Shown here: positions 37,101 to 45,759 of the stretch, piece after piece
Layout of the letters: every line of letters begins with the position of its first letter
Numbering within the stretch: the first letter of the stretch is position 1
Assembly (NCBI RefSeq): GCF_000970045.1
Contig: NZ_CP009505.1
Span: 2,232,001 to 2,296,000, forward strand
DNA length: 64,000 nucleotides
Reading direction: 5' to 3'
Source: Methanosarcina sp. MTP4
GTDB taxonomy: Archaea; Halobacteriota; Methanosarcinia; Methanosarcinales; Methanosarcinaceae
The notes under the pieces: generated by a model
The model's database searches: none
What the model was told of the DNA's origin: nothing
What the model saw: the letters and a program-made list of their open reading frames with translations, nothing else
Position numbers and translations under genes: made by a program

Positions 37101-40087
37101 TCAATTTCAATTACAGTGGTCAATCCTTTAATATGACTGTTAAATCCGATCCCCTTATGCCAGATACTGACAAGGACGGGGTAGATGACCAGATGGAATA
37201 CTGGAGCTCCCTCAATCCAAGATCGAAGGATTCAAATGGCGACGGTGTTGTTGATGTTCCAAATCCAAAGACTTTTACCTATGTTAATTTTGAAACAAAA
37301 TGGGGAAAAGACGGCGTATCCGGATATCCGCGGTTTGACTGCCCATCAGCAGTAGCGGTTGATGCGGATGGATATGTATATGTTGCCGATTCAGGAGACG
37401 ATTCTCACAGTGTCCAGACTTTCGATTCCAATGGTGGATGCATAAGAACAATCATACGGGGCTCAAAAGGCTCTGGAAATGGACAGTTTGGAGAGCTATC
37501 TGATATGGCTATAGATACAGCTAATGGTTATATCTATATTGCTGATTATATTTCTGGTACTGGTGGACGTATTCAGAAGTTCGATTCAGAAGGTAATTTC
37601 CTCACATCATGGAATACCGGTTCCGGATGGGGTCCAGAAATAGCAGTTGATGAAGAGGGCTATGTCTATGCTAACATAAATCACTGCATTCAAAAATTCA
37701 ATTCAAACGGGACCCTAATATCAAATCCTTATTTTAGTACTTATGAGGGTGTTACTAATGTGGCAGTTGACCTGGATGGGAACGTATATTATACAGATGT
37801 ATACAATGTTTACAAGGCTTATTCTAATTGGACATTCATAACACAATTTTATAGTGAAGGAGACTCAACCAAAGCTTTCGGTTCACCCCGGGGGTTGGCA
37901 GTAGACGATAGAGGTTTTGTCTACATTGCTGATCAGAGTAAAAACCACATTCAGAAGTTTGACCCTACTGGCTGGTTCATCACCAGATGGGGGAGCTATG
38001 GTTCTGGAGATGAGGAATTTATAAGCCCAATGGATATAGCAGTTGATGCAAATAAAAATGTATATGTCCTTGAAGCCCCCCTCGTCGCTATGTATAAGGA
38101 TACTGCTGGAAACCGCATTCAGAAATTCTCCCAGATAACTGATCTTCCTCCCCGTAATGTCTCTGAGTTCCTTGATTCCGATGGGGATGGATTGAGTGAC
38201 ATGAACGAGACCAGAGGCTGGGATGTGACCTTTAGCGACAGGTTATTGGGCACTTCAACCTGCCATGTAACAAGCGAGTTTCTGGCAAATGATACGGATT
38301 TCGATGGACTCTCTGATTTTGATGAGTACAGCTATTCATCAAATCCCAGAGATGTAGATACCGATGGGGATGGGCTAAATGATTATGTTGAGAGTGTGCT
38401 TGGGACAAACATAAATCATTATGATACCGATAATGACGGGCTGGATGATGGCACTGAGATCACTTTTGGAAGTGACCCTACAAAAGTGGATACGGATTTC
38501 GATGGACTCTCAGATCTTGAAGAATATAACCCGGATGAACCGTTCGTTTATTTCTCTGACCCATGGAATAATGACACGGATGGAGACGGATTGAATGATA
38601 AGGATGAAAGGGAATTTAATTCAAGTGCCCGTAATCCGGATTCTGATGGTGACCTCATGTTCGATGGGACTGAGAAGGAGAAGGGTACAGACCCATGGGA
38701 CCCGGATTCTGACAGGGACGGTTTGCAGGACGGGTATGAACTTCTATACAGGACGAATGCTTCGAACAATGATACCGATAATGATGGTGTGCCTGATGGT
38801 AAAGAAGTAAATAACAGGATGAACCCATTGAACAATGATACTGATGGAGATGGGCTGAGCGACTTTGAAGAGCTTGCAAATGGTACAGATCCGAGCAATG
38901 GGGATACAAAGGGTAACGGATTAAACGATTCTGAAGATCCCTACTCATTTGCACCCAACGTGGACAGGATATGGGTTGCTTATGACCCGGATGATGACAC
39001 TCAGCAACTTATTGAAAACCTAGAAAAATATACCAATGTAACCGTTTTCCGTCCGGATGAAATCCAAAACTATTCCGGTAAATCCAATATTCTACTTGTT
39101 GGGAGACCCGGACTGGAAAATAATACTGCCGGGAACATAAGCTACAGCATCCTGAAAAACAAACCAGCTATCCTTTCCAGAATGCAGGGCTCAGACTATG
39201 CAAGGTTCTATGTTGATTACGATATATGGAAATCATCCCAGACCGTTGTCATGCTTTCCCACCCATATCCTTCGGACCATTACAAGGTACTGGATCTGTT
39301 CAAGACCCTTAATCAGACAATACAATATCCAGATGTCGTCAGTGATTTCAAAGCCGATGCCATTGAAGAGATGGGGTCATTCATCCGGGTCGAATTGAAA
39401 AACCCTGTAAAGCCGTCAATAGAATTGAAATCATACAATGGAACAAATGTCCCGGAGAACTTTACCTGTGAATTATCTGCAGATGAAAAGGGTGTAAAAT
39501 TTCTGGATATCAATGTCAGTGAAAATGTCCTGAACGAAAGCTCCAATAATGTCGAACGGGCTCTGATAGTCATTTATTATACTGCTGAGGACCTTGACAG
39601 AACAGGTGATGGGGATGCTGACGATCCGGGAGATATAGATGAGAATACAATAGGCTTTAACTGGTTCAATATGTCTGCCAATAGATGGGAGAAACTAACT
39701 ACGGACATGGACTGGGTAAATGATGTCGGAATAAATACTACAAATGATATCATCTACGGCAGGGAATACGAGGGATACGTCTGGGCAAACGTCTCACATC
39801 TGAGCATGTATGGACTTTCCGGTACTGAAATAACGCAGCCTGTGCATCCTGCACCCCATGACGGACACCGCAGAATCCCGATAATCACGGAAGAAGAAAG
39901 CCAGGATGAGAATATCACGCTTGAAGATGTTCAGGCAGCCCCGGAAAGCACGGAAAACACTTCTAGAGAAACTCCTGTGGCAAAAGAAACAGGTACACTC
40001 CCTGAAATATGGTTCTATCTGGCAGCAGCCATGATAATCTTACTGACGGGGCTGGGAGCTGTATATCTATTAAGAAAGAGAACGTGA
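34139..40087 (+). CDS. Giant surface protein with Ca-binding repeats and NHL propeller (module 2)
   Basis: 1982-aa paralogue of the module 1 protein with the same architecture: signal peptide, Ca-binding repeats (about 74-165), unassigned region, hydrophobic stretch (about 544-717), beta-rich region, Ca-binding repeats (about 904-1039), NHL repeats (about 1041-1334), Ca-binding repeats (about 1341-1604), unassigned region, and TM anchor (about 1950-1976). The first about 130 residues and the last 100 are nearly the same as in module 1, while the region between about 180 and 720 has diverged strongly. TTG start with the same ribosome site. Confidence 0.8.
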   Translation: MRSCRPYNLVIILILLAAQFYPAAASSSQESVQEPSYISKGTVAALAMVSQLSVQNQVNTDLDVVGLIGASENKTDTDGDGLPDSVEAVLGTDFNNTDSDFDRLDDYNESVFYRSDPLEPDSNHDGLSDYFEVMDVYSLDVDGDGYPNIWDFDNDGDCVEDNIDSSPFALSAARESFNFNLKTNGNPTYVDFQLLPQNPNNVNIALQKWDWPYDNKSTMQDLDNSEDDVQVIPMLELTMSSVPDQADVKDYGIGIFSNTAYVPLVQVQGLGANVALAGKMFFPESEPLDSQVNASLIWLVMAKTDSMENGTVISENTTLIKYQENFTLTGFSIEESYGSDIGLFYSDEINQTIAANFVMAYSFLRNNQTTVYDMPSKLAEHNVSVSSTINSSSHRDKALLNVTTRMTPGVLNSLPEDMVLPVISAIESNFAKKDLSELDSSSYMVGNGLSINLRSEPVITLKTLKTSWYNTTDQKPLVIDSILPVIRDWGQLMNLDDNSLASMMVLVIAWNIGESTVTRIGNDSTSFVNEVLDVLEVIETGIGGYLLSYSSLIDVISIATEGTYRVFFALNYVGEFIQGVLGLVMYTSKIVDKVVDVISTVAKFAEGLGKVLGIIGAITLVVGFVFDIGFAIWGFFKIAMSEGWSSTGTFQGAVYATIMGVYAISLFVIGVILLAVALIPYVGWIIALVGGIILGVIALTDFILGFFDIGISNLVEKLVGTFHQTYMNTEFSLGLINSSIDIKDYNENGFDIGDRITFSSFVNGTVLRTSDGTWEDVKESYVIPHYEVKRWMTEDTPYAYWVSPYGSFTNNVSYSEINPESKNTTYEIGAWIEPKLGTINFPLAVLFTADYKIIYTDRKIEWDFWNGYKYTRLNQTGTIQNELDTLYFDVLPGNVNDFTTWYPLTSQDKDNDGLGNNVDPYPWAWDGDGDGLSDKFELDIIGSDPGSRDKDGDGLSDRMELIYGTNLTEWDTDNDNLSDYKEINGWDINFNYSGQSFNMTVKSDPLMPDTDKDGVDDQMEYWSSLNPRSKDSNGDGVVDVPNPKTFTYVNFETKWGKDGVSGYPRFDCPSAVAVDADGYVYVADSGDDSHSVQTFDSNGGCIRTIIRGSKGSGNGQFGELSDMAIDTANGYIYIADYISGTGGRIQKFDSEGNFLTSWNTGSGWGPEIAVDEEGYVYANINHCIQKFNSNGTLISNPYFSTYEGVTNVAVDLDGNVYYTDVYNVYKAYSNWTFITQFYSEGDSTKAFGSPRGLAVDDRGFVYIADQSKNHIQKFDPTGWFITRWGSYGSGDEEFISPMDIAVDANKNVYVLEAPLVAMYKDTAGNRIQKFSQITDLPPRNVSEFLDSDGDGLSDMNETRGWDVTFSDRLLGTSTCHVTSEFLANDTDFDGLSDFDEYSYSSNPRDVDTDGDGLNDYVESVLGTNINHYDTDNDGLDDGTEITFGSDPTKVDTDFDGLSDLEEYNPDEPFVYFSDPWNNDTDGDGLNDKDEREFNSSARNPDSDGDLMFDGTEKEKGTDPWDPDSDRDGLQDGYELLYRTNASNNDTDNDGVPDGKEVNNRMNPLNNDTDGDGLSDFEELANGTDPSNGDTKGNGLNDSEDPYSFAPNVDRIWVAYDPDDDTQQLIENLEKYTNVTVFRPDEIQNYSGKSNILLVGRPGLENNTAGNISYSILKNKPAILSRMQGSDYARFYVDYDIWKSSQTVVMLSHPYPSDHYKVLDLFKTLNQTIQYPDVVSDFKADAIEEMGSFIRVELKNPVKPSIELKSYNGTNVPENFTCELSADEKGVKFLDINVSENVLNESSNNVERALIVIYYTAEDLDRTGDGDADDPGDIDENTIGFNWFNMSANRWEKLTTDMDWVNDVGINTTNDIIYGREYEGYVWANVSHLSMYGLSGTEITQPVHPAPHDGHRRIPIITEEESQDENITLEDVQAAPESTENTSRETPVAKETGTLPEIWFYLAAAMIILLTGLGAVYLLRKRT

Positions 40088-40121
40088 ACGAAGAGAAAGA
40101 ACGTGAACGAAGAGAGAGAAC

Positions 40122-40844
40122 GTGAACATGAGAAAAATTACGCAAAACGGGCTTTCAGGCAGATTCACGATAACTCTTGTAATAATATTCATGATCTCTG
40201 TTTTTCTGATTTATTCTTATTCCAATGGGCAGGTCAGGAACGAGGAGGATTTAATATCCAAAACCTCCGATGCTCTGGAAAAAACCAGATTTTATCGCTT
40301 TGAGATGTACTCCAACCTTTCAATGATGAATGAGAATTTCCAGGTCATAAATTCGGAAGGGCAGGTTGACGTATTCAAGAATAAAATGTACCAATCGATG
40401 ACCCTTCAAAACCGCTCTATCGAGATAGTGGTCATCGATGACCAGGCATACTATCGTGAAAACAAAGGTCTATGGCAGAGTAAAAAGCTGGAAGATACCG
40501 AAGAATTAAATGCGATATTATCTGAACAACAGCTGATATTGTCCAGTGCTGAAAATTCGACCATGTCCAGAGAAGGAGATTTATGGCTGCTTGAGGTCAT
40601 TCCGGAACAGGAAAATGTGCTGGAGCAAATGCAATCCATGGGAGTCGATACTTCGGGAATCGAGCTGAAAAGCTTTGTTACAAGATACCGGATAGAAGCG
40701 GACACATATCATATAATTGAGATCGAGAGTGTCACAAACGCTGAAATGAATATCATGGGACTCAAGACACCTGTAGAACTGAAGAGCACTATTCTTTTAA
40801 GCGATTATAATAAAAAAGTATCACTGGAAGCACCGCTCACTTAA
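40122..40844 (+). CDS. Membrane-anchored LolA/LppX-like protein (module 2)
   Basis: 240-aa paralogue of the protein at 33124. Counting by eye, 15 of 240 residues differ (about 94 % identity). One N-terminal membrane segment and the same beta-rich external domain. The intact duplicate pairing with the giant protein supports a joint function. ATG is at 40128, GTG at 40122. Confidence 0.7.
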   Translation: MNMRKITQNGLSGRFTITLVIIFMISVFLIYSYSNGQVRNEEDLISKTSDALEKTRFYRFEMYSNLSMMNENFQVINSEGQVDVFKNKMYQSMTLQNRSIEIVVIDDQAYYRENKGLWQSKKLEDTEELNAILSEQQLILSSAENSTMSREGDLWLLEVIPEQENVLEQMQSMGVDTSGIELKSFVTRYRIEADTYHIIEIESVTNAEMNIMGLKTPVELKSTILLSDYNKKVSLEAPLT

Positions 40845-40877
40845 AATATAGTCAAAGACTCAAATTCCTTTCCCAGT

Positions 40878-40975
40878 CTCAGGTAAAAGTTTAACCACAT
40901 AAAGCACTGAAAACGCGGAATAAAGGAAATAAGGCGCAATCCTTCCGTGGTTATAATAAAGTAAGTGTAAATTTT
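40878..40975. repeat. Dispersed repeat, copy 2
   Basis: Matches 4340-4475 (AAAGTTTAACCACA, CGGAATAAAGGA, CAATCCTTCCGTGGTTATA, GTAAGTGTAAAT) with small changes. It has lost most of the palindromic arm seen in copy 1. Confidence 0.8.
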
Positions 40976-41245
40976 ATGTGCTCCCTCACTTATCAGTTGA
41001 TATTTTTTTTGTTAGTACAGGTGCCGGTTAGTCCGGGAAACCTTTAATTTGACCTATCTCACCTGACCCGGTAAACCGTTTTTTCCCGCGAAGAGATTCG
41101 AAAGCCTCCGCCAGCTTGCCTGGCGGCCCTCACAAAAAAGTAAAAAAGTAAAAAAGTAATAAAAACTAATGTTCTTTTATTTGTGTTTAAAATTCTCGTT
41201 TTTGTCTTTTCTTCTTTTTATCTTTTAAATTTTTATAGTGTAAAT

Positions 41246-41320
41246 GCCGGGCTCCTTCGTCGCCCGTGGACAAGAACGACATGATACGGCTACTTATGGT
41301 TGTACGGGGACATAGTTCAG
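41246..41320 (+). repeat. Second-family hairpin element (partial copy)
   Basis: Contains a CGGGC...GCCCG stem then GTGGACAAGAACGACATG, ATACGGCTACTTATGG and TTGTACGGGGAC. The same downstream block (ACAAGAACGACAT, GGCTA, GGTTGTATGGGGAC) occurs at 60178-60223 after a different stem. Confidence 0.7.
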
Positions 41321-41514
41321 GACTTTTTTCCGGTTGTACGGGGTCCTGGTCCGAAATTTAGAGCCAGCCATTGCTTTAATTCGACTTAACAACATCAACT
41401 GAATAATGCAGGACTATCAAATTTTACGTTCGGGACTTATTTACGTTCGGGACTATAAATGAAATTTTGCACAACTCAGCACATCAAAATAACTGATATT
41501 ACTAAACATAAAAG

Positions 41515-42927
41515 TTAAAAATCACCTGCATTCACCAGGTTTACGTTGCTATCCTGAACTTCAACATCTTCCAATATTCTTATCTTTTTATTTCTCCAGA
41601 TCACCAGAGCTATCACGGAAATCATTAATCCTGAAATTACGAAGATTAAGGCAATTCCCCTGCCTTCTCCTACACCGACAATAAAACCGGCTGTTTCAAC
41701 CAGCAAACCGTCCGGTTCCAGAAGCGGGTTGAAAATATGATCCGCAAGAAATCCTGCGACTGCAAAGGCTATGATGGAGCCGAGATAGGTAACCATTGAA
41801 ATTATGGACCACACACGCCCCTGCTTTCTGTTGTCGATATTCTTTCGAATTAAAACCTCAATAGAGGTGTTAATGAAAGGCAGGGTGGCAAAAAACGTAA
41901 ATCCTGCCAGAGTAATCAGGATTATATTTGTTGAGAGCCCGAGGTTGGCAAAAAATATTCCTGACATGAATAGCGAGACAGATAATACATTTACCTGTTT
42001 GCTTTTGCTGCCGAATACTCCGATAAACAGGCTTCCGATAAGTATACCTGTTGCGCAGACGGATTGAGAGATTCCCACTGTTTTTACTGTTGTTAAACCC
42101 AGCAGCATCGGAATAAGAAGCGATTGGAGAAGCCCGACAAAAAAGAGGACAAGCGTGATAGTAAGGACCAGGTTAACCACGCCCTTATTTTTCGAAAATT
42201 CCTGGATACCCTCCCTGAGTTCAGCCATGATGTTTTGTTCCGCATGTTTTACTGAAATTCCGCCTATTGCATTTCTTACCCAGATAACAATGGAACTAGC
42301 AATTATGAGAGTGCTGATATCGATTAAGAAAATATATTCGATATCAATCAGTGTTAGCAAAATCCCGGCCAAAAAAGGGGAAATTAAATACTGAGCCGAA
42401 CCTGCCAGCTGCACCAGCCCGCTTGCCTTATCATACTGGGCTTCGGGCAGGAGGTCGGTAATCAGGGCTTTATAAGCCGGTTCCTGGAAAGCTGAAAAAA
42501 TCGAACTGGCTGCAATCCCGAGATAAATCTGCCAGAGTTCGATATCCCCTCTAACCATCATAAAAAATATGAAGAGAAGCCCGAGCGATGCCCCCATGTC
42601 CCCGAGAACCATCATCAAGCGCCTATCATGACGGTCTGCCAGGACCCCACCGTAGGGCTTTAGCAGGAAGGGAGGCAAAAACACACACATCAGTATAAAG
42701 ACGTAGCTTGAAGCCGAACCGGTCTGCTGGTATACGTATATCCCTAAGGAAAAGATGGTGAGCCCGGTACCGATTACTGAGATGAACTGCCCGAACCAGA
42801 TAAAAAGGAATTTGGAATAAAGGTCTTCGGATCCGGAGGGCATTTTTTCAGATCCGGAGGGCATTTTTCCGGATTCCCCGGGCGTTTTTTCGGACCCATA
42901 TGCCATTTTTCCGGATTTATCTGTCAT
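41515..42927 (-). CDS. MFS transporter (exporter-like, MFS_3 type)
   Basis: 470-aa, 12-helix major facilitator of the group that includes macrolide and enterobactin exporters. The loop motif KPYGGVLADRHDRR after TM2 is the A-motif. The first 36 residues are low-complexity repeats of SEKMPSG, coded by direct DNA repeats (about 42830-42915) and probably disordered. Its ATG follows directly after the stop of the protease gene (TAA then ATG, no gap on the minus strand), with GGAG upstream, so the two are co-translated. Substrate unknown. Confidence 0.88.
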   Translation of the reverse strand: MTDKSGKMAYGSEKTPGESGKMPSGSEKMPSGSEDLYSKFLFIWFGQFISVIGTGLTIFSLGIYVYQQTGSASSYVFILMCVFLPPFLLKPYGGVLADRHDRRLMMVLGDMGASLGLLFIFFMMVRGDIELWQIYLGIAASSIFSAFQEPAYKALITDLLPEAQYDKASGLVQLAGSAQYLISPFLAGILLTLIDIEYIFLIDISTLIIASSIVIWVRNAIGGISVKHAEQNIMAELREGIQEFSKNKGVVNLVLTITLVLFFVGLLQSLLIPMLLGLTTVKTVGISQSVCATGILIGSLFIGVFGSKSKQVNVLSVSLFMSGIFFANLGLSTNIILITLAGFTFFATLPFINTSIEVLIRKNIDNRKQGRVWSIISMVTYLGSIIAFAVAGFLADHIFNPLLEPDGLLVETAGFIVGVGEGRGIALIFVISGLMISVIALVIWRNKKIRILEDVEVQDSNVNLVNAGDF

Positions 42928-43758
42928 TTAGTTAGCTCCGCCAGCAAGGTGCTTTTCGGAAAAAAACAGCTCTTTGTCATATGCGATGATAGCGGCTGCA
43001 AAAACTATGAGGACAAAAGTTTGAATGCACTTTGTGGTCTGGGTCATATCCAGTGCCTCCTGCGAGATATTGATAATAAAGTGAAAGAGAATCGCCGCAG
43101 GAATGCTTTTTCCATTTTTTATGCAGATCCAGCTGATGATCATTCCCAGAGGGATGATGCTGACGAAAAAGTTCACCCCATACCAGATATTCTCGTGAAA
43201 AATCTCGTACTGGTAGGATTCATTGACAAATATCAGCGGAAAGTGCCAGAGGGACCAGAGTATGCTGAAAATAAGCGATGCCTTAAAGTAAGTGTGCCGG
43301 CTCTGCAGACTGTCAAAAGCATATCCCCTCCATCCAAGCTCTTCAAAACCCGCGGCAAGCATGAGAACAAGCAGCACAGGGACAAAGCCCGTTGAAAAAG
43401 AGAAACCTTCGGCGAGTTGGAACTGCGAAACCGATTCCCCGAACGGAAGCGAAAGAAGGATGGATATCAGAACGGAAAACGGCGCTATTAAGAAAAATAC
43501 CGGCAGCATTTTAGGCGCTATCAGCCTTAGATTGATAAGCCGATTGATAAAATCTTTTACTAAGTCCGAGTTCTTTGACGCAAAGATCATGACAAGTGAG
43601 ATCAAAAACGGTGCCAACAGCCCGGGCAGCATAATCAACATGTACAGCCCGCTATCGTCCTTAAAACTTAAATATGCCCCTGCAAACCAGAGAACATAGG
43701 TCGCTATAAAGGTCGCAGCATAATAGATTCCGGGTTTGTATTTGTAATTAGGAATCAT
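42928..43758 (-). CDS. CPBP family intramembrane metalloprotease
   Basis: 276-aa, multi-spanning (about eight helices) membrane protein of the CAAX prenyl protease-like / bacteriocin-processing (CPBP) family. Motif 1 is GFEELGWRGYAF with the Glu-Glu and Arg; motif 2 is SLWHFPLIF with His; motif 3 is FHFIINIS with His. All predicted catalytic residues are present. Members cleave or modify membrane-associated substrates, and some confer self-immunity to bacteriocins. GGAG precedes the ATG. It is the first gene of an operon with the MFS exporter. Confidence 0.85.
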   Translation of the reverse strand: MIPNYKYKPGIYYAATFIATYVLWFAGAYLSFKDDSGLYMLIMLPGLLAPFLISLVMIFASKNSDLVKDFINRLINLRLIAPKMLPVFFLIAPFSVLISILLSLPFGESVSQFQLAEGFSFSTGFVPVLLVLMLAAGFEELGWRGYAFDSLQSRHTYFKASLIFSILWSLWHFPLIFVNESYQYEIFHENIWYGVNFFVSIIPLGMIISWICIKNGKSIPAAILFHFIINISQEALDMTQTTKCIQTFVLIVFAAAIIAYDKELFFSEKHLAGGAN

Positions 43759-44288
43759 TTTATTCTCCAGGTTTTAACTGCCACGCCCCGTTTTTATTTT
43801 TTTAACTTAACCCGGCTCTGACAGCAAAAAACAATAAGATTGCTTCAGGAATTCTCCTGATTTTCCTGCCTCCGACAAAAATACAAGCAATCATGAAACC
43901 CATGTAAATAATTTCTAATATATATACATTCCCATTTGATACTCATACTGTTTTCGGAAGCAGGAGGAGGAAATCTCACAGGGCGGCGCTATATAGAATA
44001 TAGAGTTATTCGAGGGAATTAGTTAACAATGAGAAGATGAAAATTAGTAAGCTGCTGAAATTGTTTAGCTGTTTTCAACCCTCATTTTAGTGGAAGCTAC
44101 TTATCGACTCTATATGAAAAGGTTGTATCAAAAAGAAATCCACCATGTATCAACTGTGTCTGTAAAATCCTGCTCAGGAATTTTGTTGCCTGCTTTTCCT
44201 CGCCTGCCGGTTCCAGAGCGTTTCAATCCTTGTTTTAGCGAAAGCTACGCCTGTATTCAGGTCACACAAGCGTAAATGTGAGAAATGA
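43759..44288. other. Gap with promoter and fossil CRISPR units
   Basis: 43759-44060 is AT-rich with TATATATAC near 43920, a likely promoter for the minus-strand operon. 44071-44256 holds three decayed CRISPR repeats (own entry). No gene. Confidence 0.5.
44071..44256 (-). CRISPR. Decayed CRISPR units beyond the TPR gene
   Basis: Three degenerate repeats with 38-base spacing between each: 44071-44108 (first-type repeat, ends GGAAGCTACTTATCGAC), 44147-44181 (weaker, ends ATCCTGCTCAGGAAT, near the later repeat type), and 44220-44256 (begins GTTTCAATCCTTGTTTTAG). They are separated from the live array by a 1.3-kb TPR gene. The even spacing supports a fossil array rather than chance matches. Confidence 0.7.
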
Positions 44289-45581
44289 TCACTCCGAAAT
44301 AAAAGCACCTTTGTATTTCGAAGGATCAAAGTCAGGTTTTAATTCCAGTACCCGCTGGTATGCTTCATCTGCATCTTTGTTCCTTCCAAGTTCGGACAAG
44401 ACACAACTCAACTTATACCACGATTTTACATAATCAGGTTTTATTTCTACTGCCCTGTAGTAATGTTGTAATGCTTCATCGTAATTCCGGAGTTTGTAAA
44501 GAACGTCAGCCTTATTGGACCATGCCATAGGAAATTCCGGATCGATTTTTAGGGCTTTGTCATAAATGCTGAGCGCCACTTTGGGCTGGTCCAGGAAATC
44601 CAGGCAGCTTCCGATATTAATCAAGGCTCTCATATCTTTTGGATTTAATTTGATAACTTTGTTGTTTGCGATAAGGGCGTCATTATACATTCCAAGCAAT
44701 AAAAAAGAATTGCCCAGACTATACCAGCCTTCGGCAAAATCAGGGGAGATTTTCAAAGATATTTCATAGCACTGGACCGCTTCTTCCTCTCTTCCAAGCT
44801 TGTGAAAAGTAGATGCTCTGTTGTACCATAAATAAGAAATATAAGTTACTCTTTCAGGACTGACTTCCTCTTCCACTCCCTCTTTCACTCCCCCTTCCAC
44901 TCCCTCTTTCCCGAAACTTTTTGAACCGACTTCAAATTCAGAAAGGGCTTTTTCATAGTCCTGCAGAGCTCTTTCATAATCTCCAATGCTCAAAAACTCA
45001 TCAGCTCTCGCAGCAAATGCTTCAAAAAAATCAGGTTTTACTTCTATTGCCTTCCCAAAATAGAACAGTTTTTCATTCAAATCAGTTGCTTTAAGCCCCA
45101 TTTTAAGAGATTCCCTGGCCCGGTGCAATAATTCATCCAGATAAAAAGACTCGATACAGGAATCAAATATGCTTTCAAAAACCGGAAATAATTTCGCTTT
45201 TACGGAAGTGCATGTAATCAAAAACTCTGTTCCATACCTGGCAAACGCAACCTTTTTTGTTTCAGCTCCAAAGTAAGAATAGAGAAATTCCAGTGCAGGA
45301 ATACCCTTAACAATTATGCGCTTTCTGGATTTGACATTGCGGAATTTTAAAGCCCTTTCTGAATATATTTCGATCTCTTCTATGGATTCACAAATTCCAT
45401 AGGTGGGTCCGACTACTAAATTGATCGCAGCCATATCAGGACCTGTAAAAATTACCATTGCATCCCTGGAGTCTTTCTGACTTTTGGGATGAGCCTTCCA
45501 CCCCTCCGGACATTGAATAGAACAGGCATAATCCTCACAATAATACGTCCTTCCATCTTCCTGAACCCTGAAATCAGCCAT
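44289..45581 (-). CDS. TPR protein with N-terminal DcrB/PsbP-like domain
   Basis: 430 aa. The N-terminal part (about 1-150) has the pattern of a small alpha-beta DcrB/PsbP-like domain (CSIQCPEGWKAH, INLVVGPTYG); this call is tentative. Then come about seven TPR units (about 155-420), with an acidic low-complexity loop near 220-245 (KEGVEGGVKEGVEEE). No signal peptide or TM. It lies between the fossil CRISPR units and the old end of the array, in the direction of array transcription. Its start region (GAGGGATTGAAATG) is strikingly similar to the conserved repeat end AAGGATTGAAAC, so the ribosome site may derive from a repeat. No Cas-like motif is seen. Confidence 0.75.
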   Translation of the reverse strand: MADFRVQEDGRTYYCEDYACSIQCPEGWKAHPKSQKDSRDAMVIFTGPDMAAINLVVGPTYGICESIEEIEIYSERALKFRNVKSRKRIIVKGIPALEFLYSYFGAETKKVAFARYGTEFLITCTSVKAKLFPVFESIFDSCIESFYLDELLHRARESLKMGLKATDLNEKLFYFGKAIEVKPDFFEAFAARADEFLSIGDYERALQDYEKALSEFEVGSKSFGKEGVEGGVKEGVEEEVSPERVTYISYLWYNRASTFHKLGREEEAVQCYEISLKISPDFAEGWYSLGNSFLLLGMYNDALIANNKVIKLNPKDMRALINIGSCLDFLDQPKVALSIYDKALKIDPEFPMAWSNKADVLYKLRNYDEALQHYYRAVEIKPDYVKSWYKLSCVLSELGRNKDADEAYQRVLELKPDFDPSKYKGAFISE

Positions 45582-45759
45582 TTCAATCCCTCTAAATTAG
45601 TATCAACAGCAAATCAGAAAAACCTATTCATTTTGCAACTACTAAACTGAAACACAATTCCATAATTTAGTATGTCGATCCCAGAGGCTCTGTTTCATCC
45701 CAAAATGATTTCCTTGATCTGCCTGAACTTCATATCCAGTTCTAATCCTTGTTATAAAG

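Larger units (their letters stand above)
40845..41514. other. Gap with dispersed repeats and hairpins
   Basis: Holds repeat copy 2 (40878-40975), a hairpin CCGCCAG...CTGGCGG (41108-41126), short AAAAAGT repeats (about 41134-41160), a second-family hairpin element (41246-41320) and two copies of TTTACGTTCGGGACT (about 41420-41456). No gene seen. Confidence 0.6.

Noticed and set aside
41108-41126. CCGCCAG/CTGGCGG hairpin as a reverse copy of the dispersed element
   Set aside because: Flanks match only a few bases (GAAAGCCT, CCCTCAC); not enough to call a copy.
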